Source: Armatimonadota bacterium
Lineage (GTDB): Bacteria; Armatimonadota; Fimbriimonadia; Fimbriimonadales; Fimbriimonadaceae
Assembly (NCBI GenBank): GCA_025360125.1
Contig: JANYCU010000033.1
Coordinates: 1 to 64,000, forward strand
Reading direction: 5' to 3'
DNA length: 64,000 bases
The position numbers were made by a program, and so were the translations under genes. The notes below the pieces were generated by a model that worked only from the letters and a program-made list of their open reading frames with translations, did not search any database and was not told the origin of the DNA. Positions 15,695-25,070 of the stretch are shown piece after piece (positions within the stretch are counted from its first letter, which is position 1; every line of letters starts with the position of its first letter).

Positions 15695-16804
15695 ATGTTA
15701 CGCGGCGACCACTCCGACTCCGAAAATTTGCGTCCTTTGGACGAAATTCGAAAAGATATTGACCTCATTGACCAAGAGTTAGTGACCCTACTCTCACGTC
15801 GAACTGACCTCGCAATTGAAGTTGGCAAGATCAAAGGAAGAGACGGAAAACCATTTTTTACGCCTGAGCGCGAGCGAGCCATTTATGAGCGGTTGTCAGC
15901 CATCAATCCTGGCCCACTCCTGCCAAAACAACTGAAATCTATTTACCGCGAAATCATTTCTGCCGCAATTGCCGCCGAAAAGCCATTGACGGTCGCCTAC
16001 TGGGGGCCACCCGGAACCTTTACCAACATGGCGGCCCTCCAGACATTTGGCGGAAGTACTAATTTGGCGGCAGAAGACTCCATTTCGGATGTCTTCAAAG
16101 CGGTCGAAAACAACAAAGCCGACTATGGCGTCGTCCCGGTCGAGAATTCGGTCGCTGGTGTCGTTCCCGAGACTCTGGACATGTTTCCGCAGACCAACGT
16201 TAAGATTTGCGCGGAGACGTACGTAGCGATCGATCACCATTTGGTGAGCACGCTTACGGACATGAATCAGATCAAAACTGTTTACGCGGGTCCTCAACCT
16301 AGCGCTCAATGTAAGCGTTGGCTGAAGATGAATATTCCAGCGGCAGAAATCGTCGAAGTGGTCCCCACCGCAAAGGCTGCTCAAGCTGCGCTCGACGATC
16401 CAACTGGGGCCGCCATTGCCAATGTGCTGGGAGCCGAAATGGTGGGAATTCCAATTCTTCAGGAACACATCGCGGATAATCCTCAAAATCGAACCCGTTT
16501 CTTGGTGATCGGCTACAACGAGCCAGTAAAGACCGGGCGCGATAAGACGAGCATCATGTTTAACCTTCGAAATCGACCGGGCGAACTGTACCGAGCTCTC
16601 GAAGCATTATATGAACACGGGGTCAACCTGATGATGATTGAAAGCCGACCCGCACCTCGGGCATCATTTGAATACATTTTTTACACCGACTGTGCCGGGC
16701 ACAGAACAGACGACAACCTTGTGGCTGCGATTAATCGGCTGAAAGGGCAAGCACTCGAAACAACGGTGCTCGGCAGCTATCCAATGGCCGAATCCAACGG
16801 TTGA
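15695..16804 (+). CDS. pheA: Bifunctional chorismate mutase / prephenate dehydratase
   Basis: Converts chorismate to prephenate and then phenylpyruvate in phenylalanine synthesis. An AroQ-type chorismate mutase occupies about 13-95. The prephenate dehydratase domain starts at V-A-Y-W-G-P-P-G-T-F (about 105), and a C-terminal ACT domain starts near 285, with the phenylalanine-binding E-S-R-P signature. The length of 369 is normal. Feedback inhibition by phenylalanine is expected from the ACT domain. The stop overlaps the TTG start of the next gene in TTGA. Confidence 0.93.
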   Translation: MLRGDHSDSENLRPLDEIRKDIDLIDQELVTLLSRRTDLAIEVGKIKGRDGKPFFTPERERAIYERLSAINPGPLLPKQLKSIYREIISAAIAAEKPLTVAYWGPPGTFTNMAALQTFGGSTNLAAEDSISDVFKAVENNKADYGVVPVENSVAGVVPETLDMFPQTNVKICAETYVAIDHHLVSTLTDMNQIKTVYAGPQPSAQCKRWLKMNIPAAEIVEVVPTAKAAQAALDDPTGAAIANVLGAEMVGIPILQEHIADNPQNRTRFLVIGYNEPVKTGRDKTSIMFNLRNRPGELYRALEALYEHGVNLMMIESRPAPRASFEYIFYTDCAGHRTDDNLVAAINRLKGQALETTVLGSYPMAESNG

Positions 16805-17370
16805 ACTTACTCGCCCACGCTGTTTTGTCACCTGACCAGGACTTGGTTAAGGTTGGCAATGTGCTGGCGGACTTCATTCATCGAAATGAAGTCACCGACC
16901 TTCACTCCAAAATTCAAGTCGGGATCCAACTCCACAAGAGCATCGACGCTTTTACCGACAACCACCCGGCGGTTGCCAATTCAAAGTCCAAAATGGTCGC
17001 ATTTCAGCGATTTGCCAATCCGCTCATCGACGTCTTCTACGATCATTTTTTGACGAAGCATTGGGATAAGGCGATGACCGTTCGTGAATATACGAACCAA
17101 CTCTACTCCCTCGTTACGGCCACCCATTCGCAGTTGCCCGATAACTGTGTTCGCATCTCAATTCGAATGATCGAACAGGATTGGTTGAATCAATACGGGG
17201 AGTTCGAAGGGTTGGCAATCAACCTCGAACGTATGGCTCGACGCATCGAATTTACGACCGGAAGAACGGTGGATTTAGTCTCGTCTCTCCAAATATTGGA
17301 GGGACGGTACGATGAATTCCAAGCAGACTTTCTCGAATTTTGGCCCCAGCTTGTTGGTCATGTAAGCTGA
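16801..17370 (+). CDS. Acyl carrier protein phosphodiesterase (AcpH-like)
   Basis: Matches the AcpH family along its length of 189: M-N-L-L-A-H-A at the N-terminus, G-N-V-L-A-D-F near 22-28, H-K-S-I-D-A-F-T-D near 47-55, and Y-D-H-F-L-T-K-H-W in the middle. These carry the histidine and aspartate metal ligands of an HD-like fold. AcpH removes the 4'-phosphopantetheine arm from acyl carrier protein. The TTG start overlaps the pheA stop, so it is translated by coupling. Confidence 0.88.
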   Translation: MNLLAHAVLSPDQDLVKVGNVLADFIHRNEVTDLHSKIQVGIQLHKSIDAFTDNHPAVANSKSKMVAFQRFANPLIDVFYDHFLTKHWDKAMTVREYTNQLYSLVTATHSQLPDNCVRISIRMIEQDWLNQYGEFEGLAINLERMARRIEFTTGRTVDLVSSLQILEGRYDEFQADFLEFWPQLVGHVS

Positions 17371-17378
17371 TCGAGAAA

Positions 17379-17466
17379 TGGCGGACAGGGAGGGATTCGA
17401 ACCCTCGGAGGCTTGCACCTCACCGCATTTCGAGTGCGGCGCACTAGACCACTATGCGACCTATCC
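17379..17466 (-). tRNA. tRNA-Ser (CGA)
   Basis: The 88-base cloverleaf has an acceptor stem G-G-A-T-A-G-G pairing with C-C-T-G-T-C-C (one G-U), an anticodon stem C-C-G-C-A/T-G-C-G-G with loop C-T-C-G-A-A-A (anticodon CGA, reading UCG), a long class II variable arm, the T-loop G-G-G-T-T-C-G-A-A-T-C-C-C, and an encoded 3' CCA. All point to serine. Confidence 0.95.
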
Positions 17467-17491
17467 GAGAGAAATTATGACGCAATTTGCG

Positions 17492-19543
17492 CTATTCAGG
17501 ATAGGATCGGCTGGCGGCAATCATCTTTTTCTGGATTTCCGCTTCGTTAAAGGGACCTTCCAGCACTTCACCACGCCGAATATAAAGATGGTCCTCGTTT
17601 AGAGAATTTGCAACGGACATCGGATAAATCACGCTTAGAGGAAGGATTTTTGCAAGTTTTAGGCAAATTTCGACTCGATTGGGTCCAACCACCATGACGG
17701 CCGAGTTTTGGGTGACATCGAAAGCCGCATCGAAATAGCCCGCCGCCAATAAGCTTGACTTGCTCATGACTGAATTCAGTTTTGCCAGCATGCCTTGGGC
17801 GAAGTTTTTAAACTCGCCGCGTGAGATTGGGCTTTCGGCTGAAACTGAATAGTGGTAGGCCAGGCGAATGGCCTGAGCGTTTGAAGATTCCCGCTCTGCA
17901 TCGACTAAATTTGGCGTTGCTGGAGTCAAAGAGAACCCGTTGAGGGCCGACGCAGGGACGTTGTCAAGGAGTCCGGTTTGGTTATCTCTAAATTTGAAAA
18001 TAGCCTGTTGAAGCGCAATCTCACCAGTGCGAAGGGGATAGATGTTGCCAGTCGCCGCGTATTCTGCCAAGCCGCAATCGGCAACCGCAAGATAGCTGCC
18101 TAGCCAACCAGGACCAAGTTGACGATTGCCATAAATCTTTCCAATACTAGTGCCGTTCACCGACGAATAGACGAGTTGTGAGATTTGTTGGGCTTTGCTC
18201 AAAAATCTTTGGTCGTTCGTATATCGATAAAGCCCGAAAAGCCTTGCCGCCAAATAGCCGTCGATCGCAATGTGGTCAGGCTCGGATAAACCCGGGGCGT
18301 AGGGCAATTTTTCGTGGATGGTTTGCCGAATGCGAAGAAAATCAGGATTGGAAAGGGCGGATAAGCTTGTCAGCGCGAATAGATCTTGATCAGGAGATTG
18401 CGACTTCGAAGCAAACTTTAGAAGCTGGCTCGAATCAATCGATGACAAAATAGAACCGAGTCGCCCATTGGTGAGGCTTGAACGCTTGCTGCGATTGTCA
18501 ACGCCCTGATCGTTAAGCCGAGAAGTACTGAGCCCGTCGCCATCTAGGAAGTCGGAGATAACGTCGTTGCCAATGTCTAGCGCAAGTGTTTTAAGGTCTG
18601 ACCGGTGGGTGGTGCACGCTAATTGCGCGACGACTTCGGCGCAAAGCGCATTTTGGAGGGATGACTTTCCGGTGTCAATTAAGAGAGATGAGTTGGTCGC
18701 TCGAGCCTCTCGGAAGTAGCCACCATCAAGGGCATCATACAAGGGAGTCAACGTAGCAGACTGAACCGCATTCGCGGCGAGTTTTGTCTGACCAAGTTTA
18801 GCAAGGACTCGCCAGCTCATCGGCGAGATTCTGGTTGATCCGTATCGAAATTGACCTGTTTCGTCGGGGCTAATGCTTTTTTGAAGGGCTTGGCTGAATT
18901 CCGAATATGCTGGAATTGGGTCAACTGTATTCGCCGCGAGTAATTGGATATCGGTGCTTTGCTGGGCAGGTAGCTTCGGATCAAGATCGCGGCTCGAAGG
19001 CTCTTGCCTCAATAAACCTTTGGAGAGAATGAGAAACGGAAGTATGGCTTGGGAACCAATGTACTGGAAAGGGCTATCGATGACGTATTGATTGACAAGA
19101 GTTCCATCTTGCCGCGTAACAACTAATTCGGCACCAGGTTCAAAATATCGTCGCAGCCGTTGAAAAGGCAAGATGATCTGTCGCCACTCTGGATATTGGT
19201 CCAAATTGATCTTTACTGGAATGAAATTTCGATTCACAAATCGCGCCATCTCAGGGTCTCGAAACACTCTAATTTCGAGCTGTTTGGCGTAAGCATTGGA
19301 TGGATCGACAAAGAAGATCAGCAGACCGGACCTCTTTCGCTTGGCCTCTTTTACCCCAAGCTCCATAGTCTGCCTCCAATCAATTTCGACAATGGGGGCG
19401 GGCATTGGCTCTGTCGAGGGGACCGTGATGAGATGCTCGGTTGGCGATGCCGGAAGAAGTGGCTCGTAAAGCACTCGAAGAGCACCAATGATGCTCAGCG
19501 TCACTATAGCAAGCGAAGTTACTCCAAATGACGGCTTTCTCAT
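17492..19543 (-). CDS. Membrane-anchored thioredoxin-like / six-hairpin protein (DUF255-like, no CxxC)
   Basis: An N-terminal membrane segment (about 8-28) precedes a thioredoxin-fold domain (about 53-150) like that of YyaL/SPATA20 proteins. The usual C-H-W-C active site is replaced by D-P-S-N-A-Y-A, so redox activity is unlikely. A long helical region resembling a six-hairpin glycosidase toroid follows. The last 30 residues (L-Y-I-R-R-G-E-V-L-E-G-P-F-N-E-A-E-I) look like the start of a GYF_2-type domain. Start ATG lies ten bases after a perfect TATAAT (19553-19558). Function unknown. Confidence 0.75.
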   Translation of the reverse strand: MRKPSFGVTSLAIVTLSIIGALRVLYEPLLPASPTEHLITVPSTEPMPAPIVEIDWRQTMELGVKEAKRKRSGLLIFFVDPSNAYAKQLEIRVFRDPEMARFVNRNFIPVKINLDQYPEWRQIILPFQRLRRYFEPGAELVVTRQDGTLVNQYVIDSPFQYIGSQAILPFLILSKGLLRQEPSSRDLDPKLPAQQSTDIQLLAANTVDPIPAYSEFSQALQKSISPDETGQFRYGSTRISPMSWRVLAKLGQTKLAANAVQSATLTPLYDALDGGYFREARATNSSLLIDTGKSSLQNALCAEVVAQLACTTHRSDLKTLALDIGNDVISDFLDGDGLSTSRLNDQGVDNRSKRSSLTNGRLGSILSSIDSSQLLKFASKSQSPDQDLFALTSLSALSNPDFLRIRQTIHEKLPYAPGLSEPDHIAIDGYLAARLFGLYRYTNDQRFLSKAQQISQLVYSSVNGTSIGKIYGNRQLGPGWLGSYLAVADCGLAEYAATGNIYPLRTGEIALQQAIFKFRDNQTGLLDNVPASALNGFSLTPATPNLVDAERESSNAQAIRLAYHYSVSAESPISRGEFKNFAQGMLAKLNSVMSKSSLLAAGYFDAAFDVTQNSAVMVVGPNRVEICLKLAKILPLSVIYPMSVANSLNEDHLYIRRGEVLEGPFNEAEIQKKMIAASRSYPE

Positions 19544-19552
19544 TCCCTTTGA

Positions 19553-19558
19553 ATTATA
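19553..19558 (-). promoter_or_regulatory. -10 box of the thioredoxin-like gene
   Basis: TATAAT on the minus strand with nine bases to the ATG at 19543. The intervening A-A-A-G-G-G-A abuts the ATG and is too close to act as an SD. Confidence 0.6.
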
Positions 19559-19618
19559 AGCTTATTCAGACCCCCGGCTTCCAGAACCTCGAGAGCGTTG
19601 TGCTAAACTCTTGGTCTA

Positions 19619-19909
19619 ATGGCGATCTCGCTTGATGAAGTACGGCATGTGGCAAAGCTAGCACGTTTGGACCTCCAAGAGTCTGAAGTTATGTCGCTTC
19701 AAACGGAATTAAATGCTCTGCTTGGCCACTTTAGCGACATTCAAGCCTTAAGCCTCCACGACCTCGAGCCAATCCTTCACGCTTCGAACTTGGTCAACGT
19801 TTGGTCAGATGATTTTGTTGCCCCATCATTGAGAAGAGAATCGGCCCTCAAGAACGCTCCAGTGAGTAAAGCAGGTCTCTTCCTCGTCCCTATGATTATC
19901 GAGGACTAG
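19619..19909 (+). CDS. gatC: Asp/Glu-tRNA amidotransferase subunit C
   Basis: The 96-residue protein shows the GatC pattern: V-R-H-V-A-K-L-A-R-L near the N-terminus, E-L-N-A-L-L near 30, and a C-terminal V-P-M-I-I-E-D. GatC stabilises the GatCAB complex that converts Glu-tRNA(Gln) and Asp-tRNA(Asn) to the amidated forms. TAAACT at 19604-19609 ends ten bases before the ATG. gatA follows after seven bases; gatB is not adjacent. Confidence 0.93.
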   Translation: MAISLDEVRHVAKLARLDLQESEVMSLQTELNALLGHFSDIQALSLHDLEPILHASNLVNVWSDDFVAPSLRRESALKNAPVSKAGLFLVPMIIED

Positions 19910-19916
19910 GGGAGCA

Positions 19917-21368
19917 ATGATTACTTCCCTCACTGCGGCAGAGATCGCGACAAAACTTCGCACAAAGGAACTTTCCGCGCCGGAAGTCACTCAGGCCTAC
20001 CTTGACCGCATCGCAAGCGAAGACGAAAAGTATGGTGCCTTTCTGGCCATTGATGGCGAGCGAGCCATGGCTCAGGCCAACGAAGCCCAAAAACAACTTG
20101 ACGCTGGAACCGCTACCGCTCTAACTGGAGTTCCAGTTGCGATCAAGGACAACATTTCGACTGAAGGGATCGAAACCACTTGTGCCTCAAAAATCCTGAA
20201 AGGATACATCCCCCCGTACGACGCCACGGTAATCCGAAAACTGAGTGAAGCTGGGGCGATTACCATTGGTAAAACAAACCTCGACGAGTTTGCCATGGGG
20301 TCGTCAACCGAAACTTCGGCTTTTAAATTATCGCGAAACCCCTGGGACACATCACGAACTCCAGGTGGATCGTCGGGTGGTTCAACCGTTGCCGTTGCGG
20401 CCAATATGGCCCCCGTCAGCCTTGGATCTGACACTGGTGGTTCCATCCGTTTGCCCGCCTCATTTTGCGGCGTGGTAGGGTTTAAACCCACCTATGGTCG
20501 CTGCAGTCGATTTGGACTGGTTGCCTTTGCATCGAGCTTGGACCAAATTGGACCACTCGCCAAAACGGTCGAAGACGCGGCGATCATTTCGAATGTAATC
20601 ACCGGGCATTGCAGCCAAGATTCGACGTCGATTCCAGACTCGCAAATTTCGATTTCAGATTTAAAGAAGGGATCGCTTAAGGGAATGAAATTGGCGTTTC
20701 CCAAGGAGATGTACGGCGACGGAACCGATCCTGCGGTTCGAGAAGCAACCGAGTTTGCATTGGATGAACTCCGACGGGAAGGCGTGGAGATTACCGAAAT
20801 ATCGATCCCAACCATTCCGCTTGGCGTCACGACTTACTACATCATTGCTCCCGCCGAGGCCAGTTCAAACCTTGGAAGATTTGACGGCGTTCGATACGGT
20901 CCCCGGTCCGAAGGGCAAGGTCACATCGACGTGGTCGCCAAGACTCGTGCCGATGGATTTGGCCACGAAGTCAAGGCGCGAATCATGATCGGCACCTACG
21001 CTCTTAGTGCGGGCTACTACGACGCTTTTTATCTTCGCGCTCAACAGGTCCGGGCCATGATGACCCAGCAGTTTAACGACGCATTTAAGGAATTTGACTT
21101 AGTCGTTTCTCCAACCGCACCTGTTGTCGCGTTTCCGCTTGGCGCGATGAGTCAAGATCCGATGCAGTTGAAGTTATTGGACTACTGTACGATTCCCGCG
21201 AACATGGGCGGATTCCCCGCCATCTCGCTTCAGGCAGGCTTTGCCCACGGACTTCCGGTTGGTTTGCAACTCATGGGACCTCAAATGGGAGACGAAAAGT
21301 TGCTTCAAGCGGCTTTTGCTGTAGAAAGGGTCTTCGAAACACAACGAAAGAGCCCTCCAATCCCGTAA
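19917..21368 (+). CDS. gatA: Glutamyl-tRNA(Gln) amidotransferase subunit A
   Basis: An amidase-signature enzyme that frees ammonia from glutamine for tRNA transamidation. The catalytic triad is K77 (V-A-I-K-D-N), cis-S152 in the G-G-S-S-G-G-S loop and S176 in D-T-G-G-S-I-R, matching the known B. subtilis positions minus two. Length of 483 is typical. It is in an operon with gatC and is followed within ten bases by a membrane protein gene and then ispE. Confidence 0.96.
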   Translation: MITSLTAAEIATKLRTKELSAPEVTQAYLDRIASEDEKYGAFLAIDGERAMAQANEAQKQLDAGTATALTGVPVAIKDNISTEGIETTCASKILKGYIPPYDATVIRKLSEAGAITIGKTNLDEFAMGSSTETSAFKLSRNPWDTSRTPGGSSGGSTVAVAANMAPVSLGSDTGGSIRLPASFCGVVGFKPTYGRCSRFGLVAFASSLDQIGPLAKTVEDAAIISNVITGHCSQDSTSIPDSQISISDLKKGSLKGMKLAFPKEMYGDGTDPAVREATEFALDELRREGVEITEISIPTIPLGVTTYYIIAPAEASSNLGRFDGVRYGPRSEGQGHIDVVAKTRADGFGHEVKARIMIGTYALSAGYYDAFYLRAQQVRAMMTQQFNDAFKEFDLVVSPTAPVVAFPLGAMSQDPMQLKLLDYCTIPANMGGFPAISLQAGFAHGLPVGLQLMGPQMGDEKLLQAAFAVERVFETQRKSPPIP

Positions 21369-21377
21369 AGTTAAAAG

Positions 21378-22244
21378 ATGATCAGCGAGGAGATTCGAAA
21401 AGCGGATCAGCGCATATTTGTGCGCGAAGCTTTTCGCGCGAATCGCCTTGTACTCCAATTCCTTTACCTGCTCGTTTGTTTGCCGATTATTGTCTCGGCC
21501 GGGAATTTCGCAGCCCTATTGGTTGCTGTCGGTATCGGTGTCAGCGTTCATGGGATTATGAGCTTTGCTGCGGCAAAACGAAAGCGATTTATTAACTCCC
21601 GATTTACCAGTCTTTGGAACGGATGTCGCGAACGGTTTGAAAGTTTTGAGGAAGGAATCAAAAAGCTGAAACGAGCCGATATCGCCCAGTTCCAAGAGTT
21701 GCCCGATACCGTTCGCGGTCTCGCAATGACCATTTATAACGCCCTGCGGCGAGCAGACATCCTATTTCAAGAGGTTTTGCAGTCCGAAGGGGTTGAAAGA
21801 GTTCGGCCGGGAGTTCCGATGTTCAAGCCGACCGACCCACAAGCTCAGGAACTTTATCGAATCGCCGAAAAAAATCTTGGCGAGTATCGGGGACACTACA
21901 ACGAGCTGATGGCCGGGATCCAGCGAACCGAGGCCCAAGCGACAGTGTTTATGACGACGCTGGATAACCTTCGCGTCAAGATGCTGGGTTACCGTCTGAT
22001 CGGCAAAAATCCATCGCTGAATTCTGAGGAGTTCTTATCCGTCTTAGCCGAGGCTCGGGCACAATTGAGCGCGATCGACAAAGCGCTCGAAGATCTAGAC
22101 TTGTCGCACTATCCGACCACGATTGCCGTCATTCCTCCCCAGACACCGCAGCAAGACTATCATGCCGAAGTAACGGCGATGGAATCCCTCCGAACTTCCA
22201 CTAAGGAGCCAGATCATGCCGAAGAATTGGAAGGGTCGAATTGA
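21378..22244 (+). CDS. Membrane protein with coiled-coil domain, unknown function
   Basis: I do not recognise this 288-residue protein. Two adjacent membrane segments (about 24-64, F-L-Y-L-L-V-C-L-P-I-I-V then A-A-L-L-V-A-V-G-I-G-V) are followed by about 200 residues of charged helix, probably cytoplasmic, and an acidic tail. The layout recalls small structural or scaffold membrane proteins. It lies between gatA and ispE and its TGA overlaps the ispE TTG start (22241-22244), so its production is tied to that of IspE. Confidence 0.75.
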   Translation: MISEEIRKADQRIFVREAFRANRLVLQFLYLLVCLPIIVSAGNFAALLVAVGIGVSVHGIMSFAAAKRKRFINSRFTSLWNGCRERFESFEEGIKKLKRADIAQFQELPDTVRGLAMTIYNALRRADILFQEVLQSEGVERVRPGVPMFKPTDPQAQELYRIAEKNLGEYRGHYNELMAGIQRTEAQATVFMTTLDNLRVKMLGYRLIGKNPSLNSEEFLSVLAEARAQLSAIDKALEDLDLSHYPTTIAVIPPQTPQQDYHAEVTAMESLRTSTKEPDHAEELEGSN

Positions 22245-23029
22245 GCTTGATCATTCAATGTCCGGCAAAACTGAACCTATTCTTGAGTGTCGGGCGGAAG
22301 GATCATCGGGGCTACCATCCCCTCCGCTCGGTTTTTCAAGCGGTCAGTCTGTACGACGAATTGCACATCGAGCGAGCGAGCGAACTGAGTTTTACGTGTG
22401 ATGACCCTGGTGTTCCGCCCGACAACACCGTGATTCGCGCCGCTCGACTCATGATGGAGGTCGCTGATTTCCCTCCCGTTGCAATCAAATTAGTGAAACG
22501 AATTCCCAGTGAAGCTGGCCTCGGAGGAGGAAGCAGTGATGCCGCGGGAATCATCCGAGCCTCCAAATCGCTCATGTCGGCACAGTTGCCTGATTACGAG
22601 CGCAAAGCAATCGCCAAATCGATTGGTGCCGATGTCTCCTTTTTCCTTCTCGGCGGTCGCGCGAAAGCCGAAGGATACGGCGAGAAACTGACAAAAGTCG
22701 ATTCACCGAACCCGGTCGAGTGGTACGTGATTGCCCAACCCGAAGACCGTTGCAGCACCAAAGATGCCTACGATCGGTTGGACGAAATGGACTTCGAATG
22801 GCAGGATTTCCCTGCAGAGGACATCCTCTACAACGACTTCGAGCGCGTCGCGCCTTGCGGATCACTTGATCTCATCGAAAGGCTCCAAGTTCATGGAGCC
22901 AAGGACGCCGGACTAACTGGTTCAGGCTCGGCTGTATTTGGTCGATTCCACACCGAAGATGACGCCCACAAGGCGGTAACAAAGATGCAGGCCGAAGCCC
23001 CATTCGTCACCGTGGCGCATAGCACCTAA
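22241..23029 (+). CDS. ispE: 4-diphosphocytidyl-2-C-methyl-D-erythritol kinase
   Basis: A GHMP kinase of the MEP isoprenoid pathway. P-A-K-L-N-L-F-L at 8-15 carries the catalytic lysine. The ATP loop P-S-E-A-G-L-G-G-G-S-S-D-A is at 89-101, and the C-terminal A-G-L-T-G-S-G-S-A-V-F-G completes the fold. The 262 residues are slightly short but complete. The TTG start overlaps the upstream stop. Confidence 0.94.
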   Translation: MSLIIQCPAKLNLFLSVGRKDHRGYHPLRSVFQAVSLYDELHIERASELSFTCDDPGVPPDNTVIRAARLMMEVADFPPVAIKLVKRIPSEAGLGGGSSDAAGIIRASKSLMSAQLPDYERKAIAKSIGADVSFFLLGGRAKAEGYGEKLTKVDSPNPVEWYVIAQPEDRCSTKDAYDRLDEMDFEWQDFPAEDILYNDFERVAPCGSLDLIERLQVHGAKDAGLTGSGSAVFGRFHTEDDAHKAVTKMQAEAPFVTVAHST

Positions 23030-23182
23030 AAGAATGTTGCTCGGATACGGGAGCCCCGGAACCGCTGCCTCAACTGCAAAAGAGTCGAGGAATTCTAGAC
23101 TCACGCACTTGCTCTCATGAACCTAAGGCTTTGCTATTGAGGCTCAAAAAAGTAGAAGTGGAATCATCCTGCAACACTCTCG

Positions 23183-24361
23183 CTATCTTCGTGCTGCGGC
23201 TAGTTTCGTCTCAATTCCGCTTGCGCGCAACTCTTTGATTGGATCAACTGGCACGCCCATTCGACTTCGAACTTCAGCGAGCAAAGGACGGACATCAGTT
23301 TCGAAAGCATCCATCATCAAACGGTGGGATCCCAGCACGTCTCCATCAGCCTGCAAAGTCTCCAAACCTTTGTAATCGACAATTAACGCCTTCGCCAAAG
23401 CCGTCTGGCAATTCAAAACACTCAGCAGCATCGCCTCAAGTTTCGGCTCAATGTTGTGGCTTTGATCAATCATGTAAGCCACATCCGCAGCAAGATCGCC
23501 CGCCGAAACCAACTCCGTGAAGATCGTAAATAGTTCGAATGGATTGGTGCTGCCTACGATGAGATCGTCGTCGGCATAGTTGCGTGAATTAAAGTGGAAA
23601 CCACCCAGTCGTCCTTCATCCAACAACTGAGCGACGATGTAGGCAATATTTGTTCCTGGCGCATGATGCCCCGTATCGACTAAGACTTGAGCTTGATCGC
23701 CGAGCCTTTGGCAAAGGGCAAACGAAGTCCCCCAATCGGCGATGTCGGTGTGGTAGAACGCAGGCTCAAAGAACTTGTACTCAAGCAACATGCGAGAGTC
23801 AGCGGGAAGGTTGGCGTAAATCTTCTTCAGCGAATCGAGCAGGAGCGCCTTGCGGTTCCGAATCGAGTCCTGCCCGGCGTAGTTAGTGCCATCGGCCAGC
23901 CAAATCGAGAGCAGATCGCTTCCCGTGGCGGACATGATTTCGCAGCACTCAACCATGTGCTCAATCGCTTTGTTTCGGACGTCTACTTTCGCGTGGCAGA
24001 GGCTGCCCAGCATGTAAATTTCGTCCTGAAAAACGTTAGGATTGATTGCTCCAATCTTGATCCCTTTGTCGGTCGCATAAGAGCCTAGTGCTTTCCAATC
24101 TGAAACGTAGTCCCACGGAATATGGAGGGCGACACTTGGCGCAATGCCTGAAAGCTTGTGAATCAGCGCAGCGTCGTCGATTTTTTCGTGAACATTTCGC
24201 GCAGCGGCGGAATTGGGAAAGACCCGAAATCGTGTGCCACTATTGCCATAACCCCAACTGGGAGTCTCGATGTGCTGTTTCTTGAGCGAGGCAATAACCC
24301 CTTCAACATCAATCCCCTTACTGGACAGCTCATCCGACAACCTTACAAACGACTCACTCAT
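23183..24361 (-). CDS. rhaI: L-rhamnose isomerase, Pseudomonas RhaI type
   Basis: A TIM-barrel sugar isomerase of 392 residues. [20 protein letters not shown] and L-V-D-T-G-H-H-A are recognisable blocks carrying metal ligands, and [12 protein letters not shown] follows. It interconverts L-rhamnose and L-rhamnulose. No other rhamnose genes (kinase, aldolase) lie next to it, so the pathway partners must be elsewhere. TATACT at 24374-24379 is 12 bases upstream of the ATG. The 153 bases between it and ispE hold no convincing gene or terminator. Confidence 0.85.
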   Translation of the reverse strand: MSESFVRLSDELSSKGIDVEGVIASLKKQHIETPSWGYGNSGTRFRVFPNSAAARNVHEKIDDAALIHKLSGIAPSVALHIPWDYVSDWKALGSYATDKGIKIGAINPNVFQDEIYMLGSLCHAKVDVRNKAIEHMVECCEIMSATGSDLLSIWLADGTNYAGQDSIRNRKALLLDSLKKIYANLPADSRMLLEYKFFEPAFYHTDIADWGTSFALCQRLGDQAQVLVDTGHHAPGTNIAYIVAQLLDEGRLGGFHFNSRNYADDDLIVGSTNPFELFTIFTELVSAGDLAADVAYMIDQSHNIEPKLEAMLLSVLNCQTALAKALIVDYKGLETLQADGDVLGSHRLMMDAFETDVRPLLAEVRSRMGVPVDPIKELRASGIETKLAAARR

Positions 24362-24419
24362 AGTTCTAAAGGGAGTATAGTCGGGATCAATTCATAGCTT
24401 TCGTTTGCCCCAAGGAAAT

Positions 24420-25031
24420 ATGATATTTATTATGGGTGCCGAAGCAAATTGTCGAGTCCGATTGAACCAAACCGAGTCCGGTGGCAAGGCCCATTGTGGC
24501 GACGGCGAGATTGACTTTCGCGGTGACTTCCGCTTCCTATGGAAATGGACCGATCTATCGTCGGTTGAAGCGAACGATGGGAAATTGACGATTCGAAAAG
24601 GCGGCGACGAAGCCGTATTTGAGCTTGGACCCGCCGCCGAAAAGTGGTGCTTCGCGATTTTGAACCCGAAAACCCGATTGGATAAGTTGGGTTTAAAACC
24701 AAGCCACTCCTACCAAATGTGGGGAGATTTTGATGACTCATTTCCGGGCGAGTTGGAGAAAGTAAGTGGAGCGCCGGGCTCGGCACCGCTAGACGCCGTC
24801 TTTATCCGATTGGATCATGTCGATGATCTGCCAAAAATGAATACGGCGCGGGAACTGATCGCCCGAAACGGGATGATCTGGGCGGTGTGGCCCAAGGGGC
24901 GAAAGGAATTTGGCGAGAACCACATTCGCGACTTTGCCCTACAAAATGGACTGGTTGACGTAAAAGTCGCCAAGTTTTCCGAGACGCTCAGTACCCTTAA
25001 AATGGTGATTCGAGTGAAGGATCGGAAATAG
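24420..25031 (+). CDS. DUF3052-like protein
   Basis: A cytoplasmic protein of about 200 residues. The C-terminal two-thirds matches the DUF3052 plan: L-D-K-L-G-L-K-P near 85, I-W-A-V-W-P-K-G-R-K near 155, and G-L-V-D-V-K-V-A-K-F-S near the end. The N-terminal 60 residues form a separate beta-rich segment (G-E-I-D-F-R-G-D-F-R-F) resembling proteins that report on a bound small molecule. AAGGA lies just before the ATG at 24420; an ATG at 24432 is an alternative. Function unknown. Confidence 0.7.
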   Translation: MIFIMGAEANCRVRLNQTESGGKAHCGDGEIDFRGDFRFLWKWTDLSSVEANDGKLTIRKGGDEAVFELGPAAEKWCFAILNPKTRLDKLGLKPSHSYQMWGDFDDSFPGELEKVSGAPGSAPLDAVFIRLDHVDDLPKMNTARELIARNGMIWAVWPKGRKEFGENHIRDFALQNGLVDVKVAKFSETLSTLKMVIRVKDRK

Positions 25032-25070
25032 GTTTTTTGCCGGACCTGGCCGTTAGGGTAGAACGAGCGC

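Noticed and set aside
15896-16486. Long minus-strand ORF within pheA
   Set aside because: Shadow frame of a well-supported gene; composition is cysteine/histidine/arginine-rich and unlike a real protein. The same applies to 43153-43725 in kdpD and 37856-38254 in kdpB.
17379-17466. tRNA-Ser as an attachment site for an integrated element
   Set aside because: No integrase and no repeated 3' tRNA segment are seen nearby; the same is true for tRNA-Arg at 48659-48734.
23034-23120. 28-codon ORF after ispE
   Set aside because: No SD or promoter, low-complexity composition, and overlaps nothing that would support coupling.
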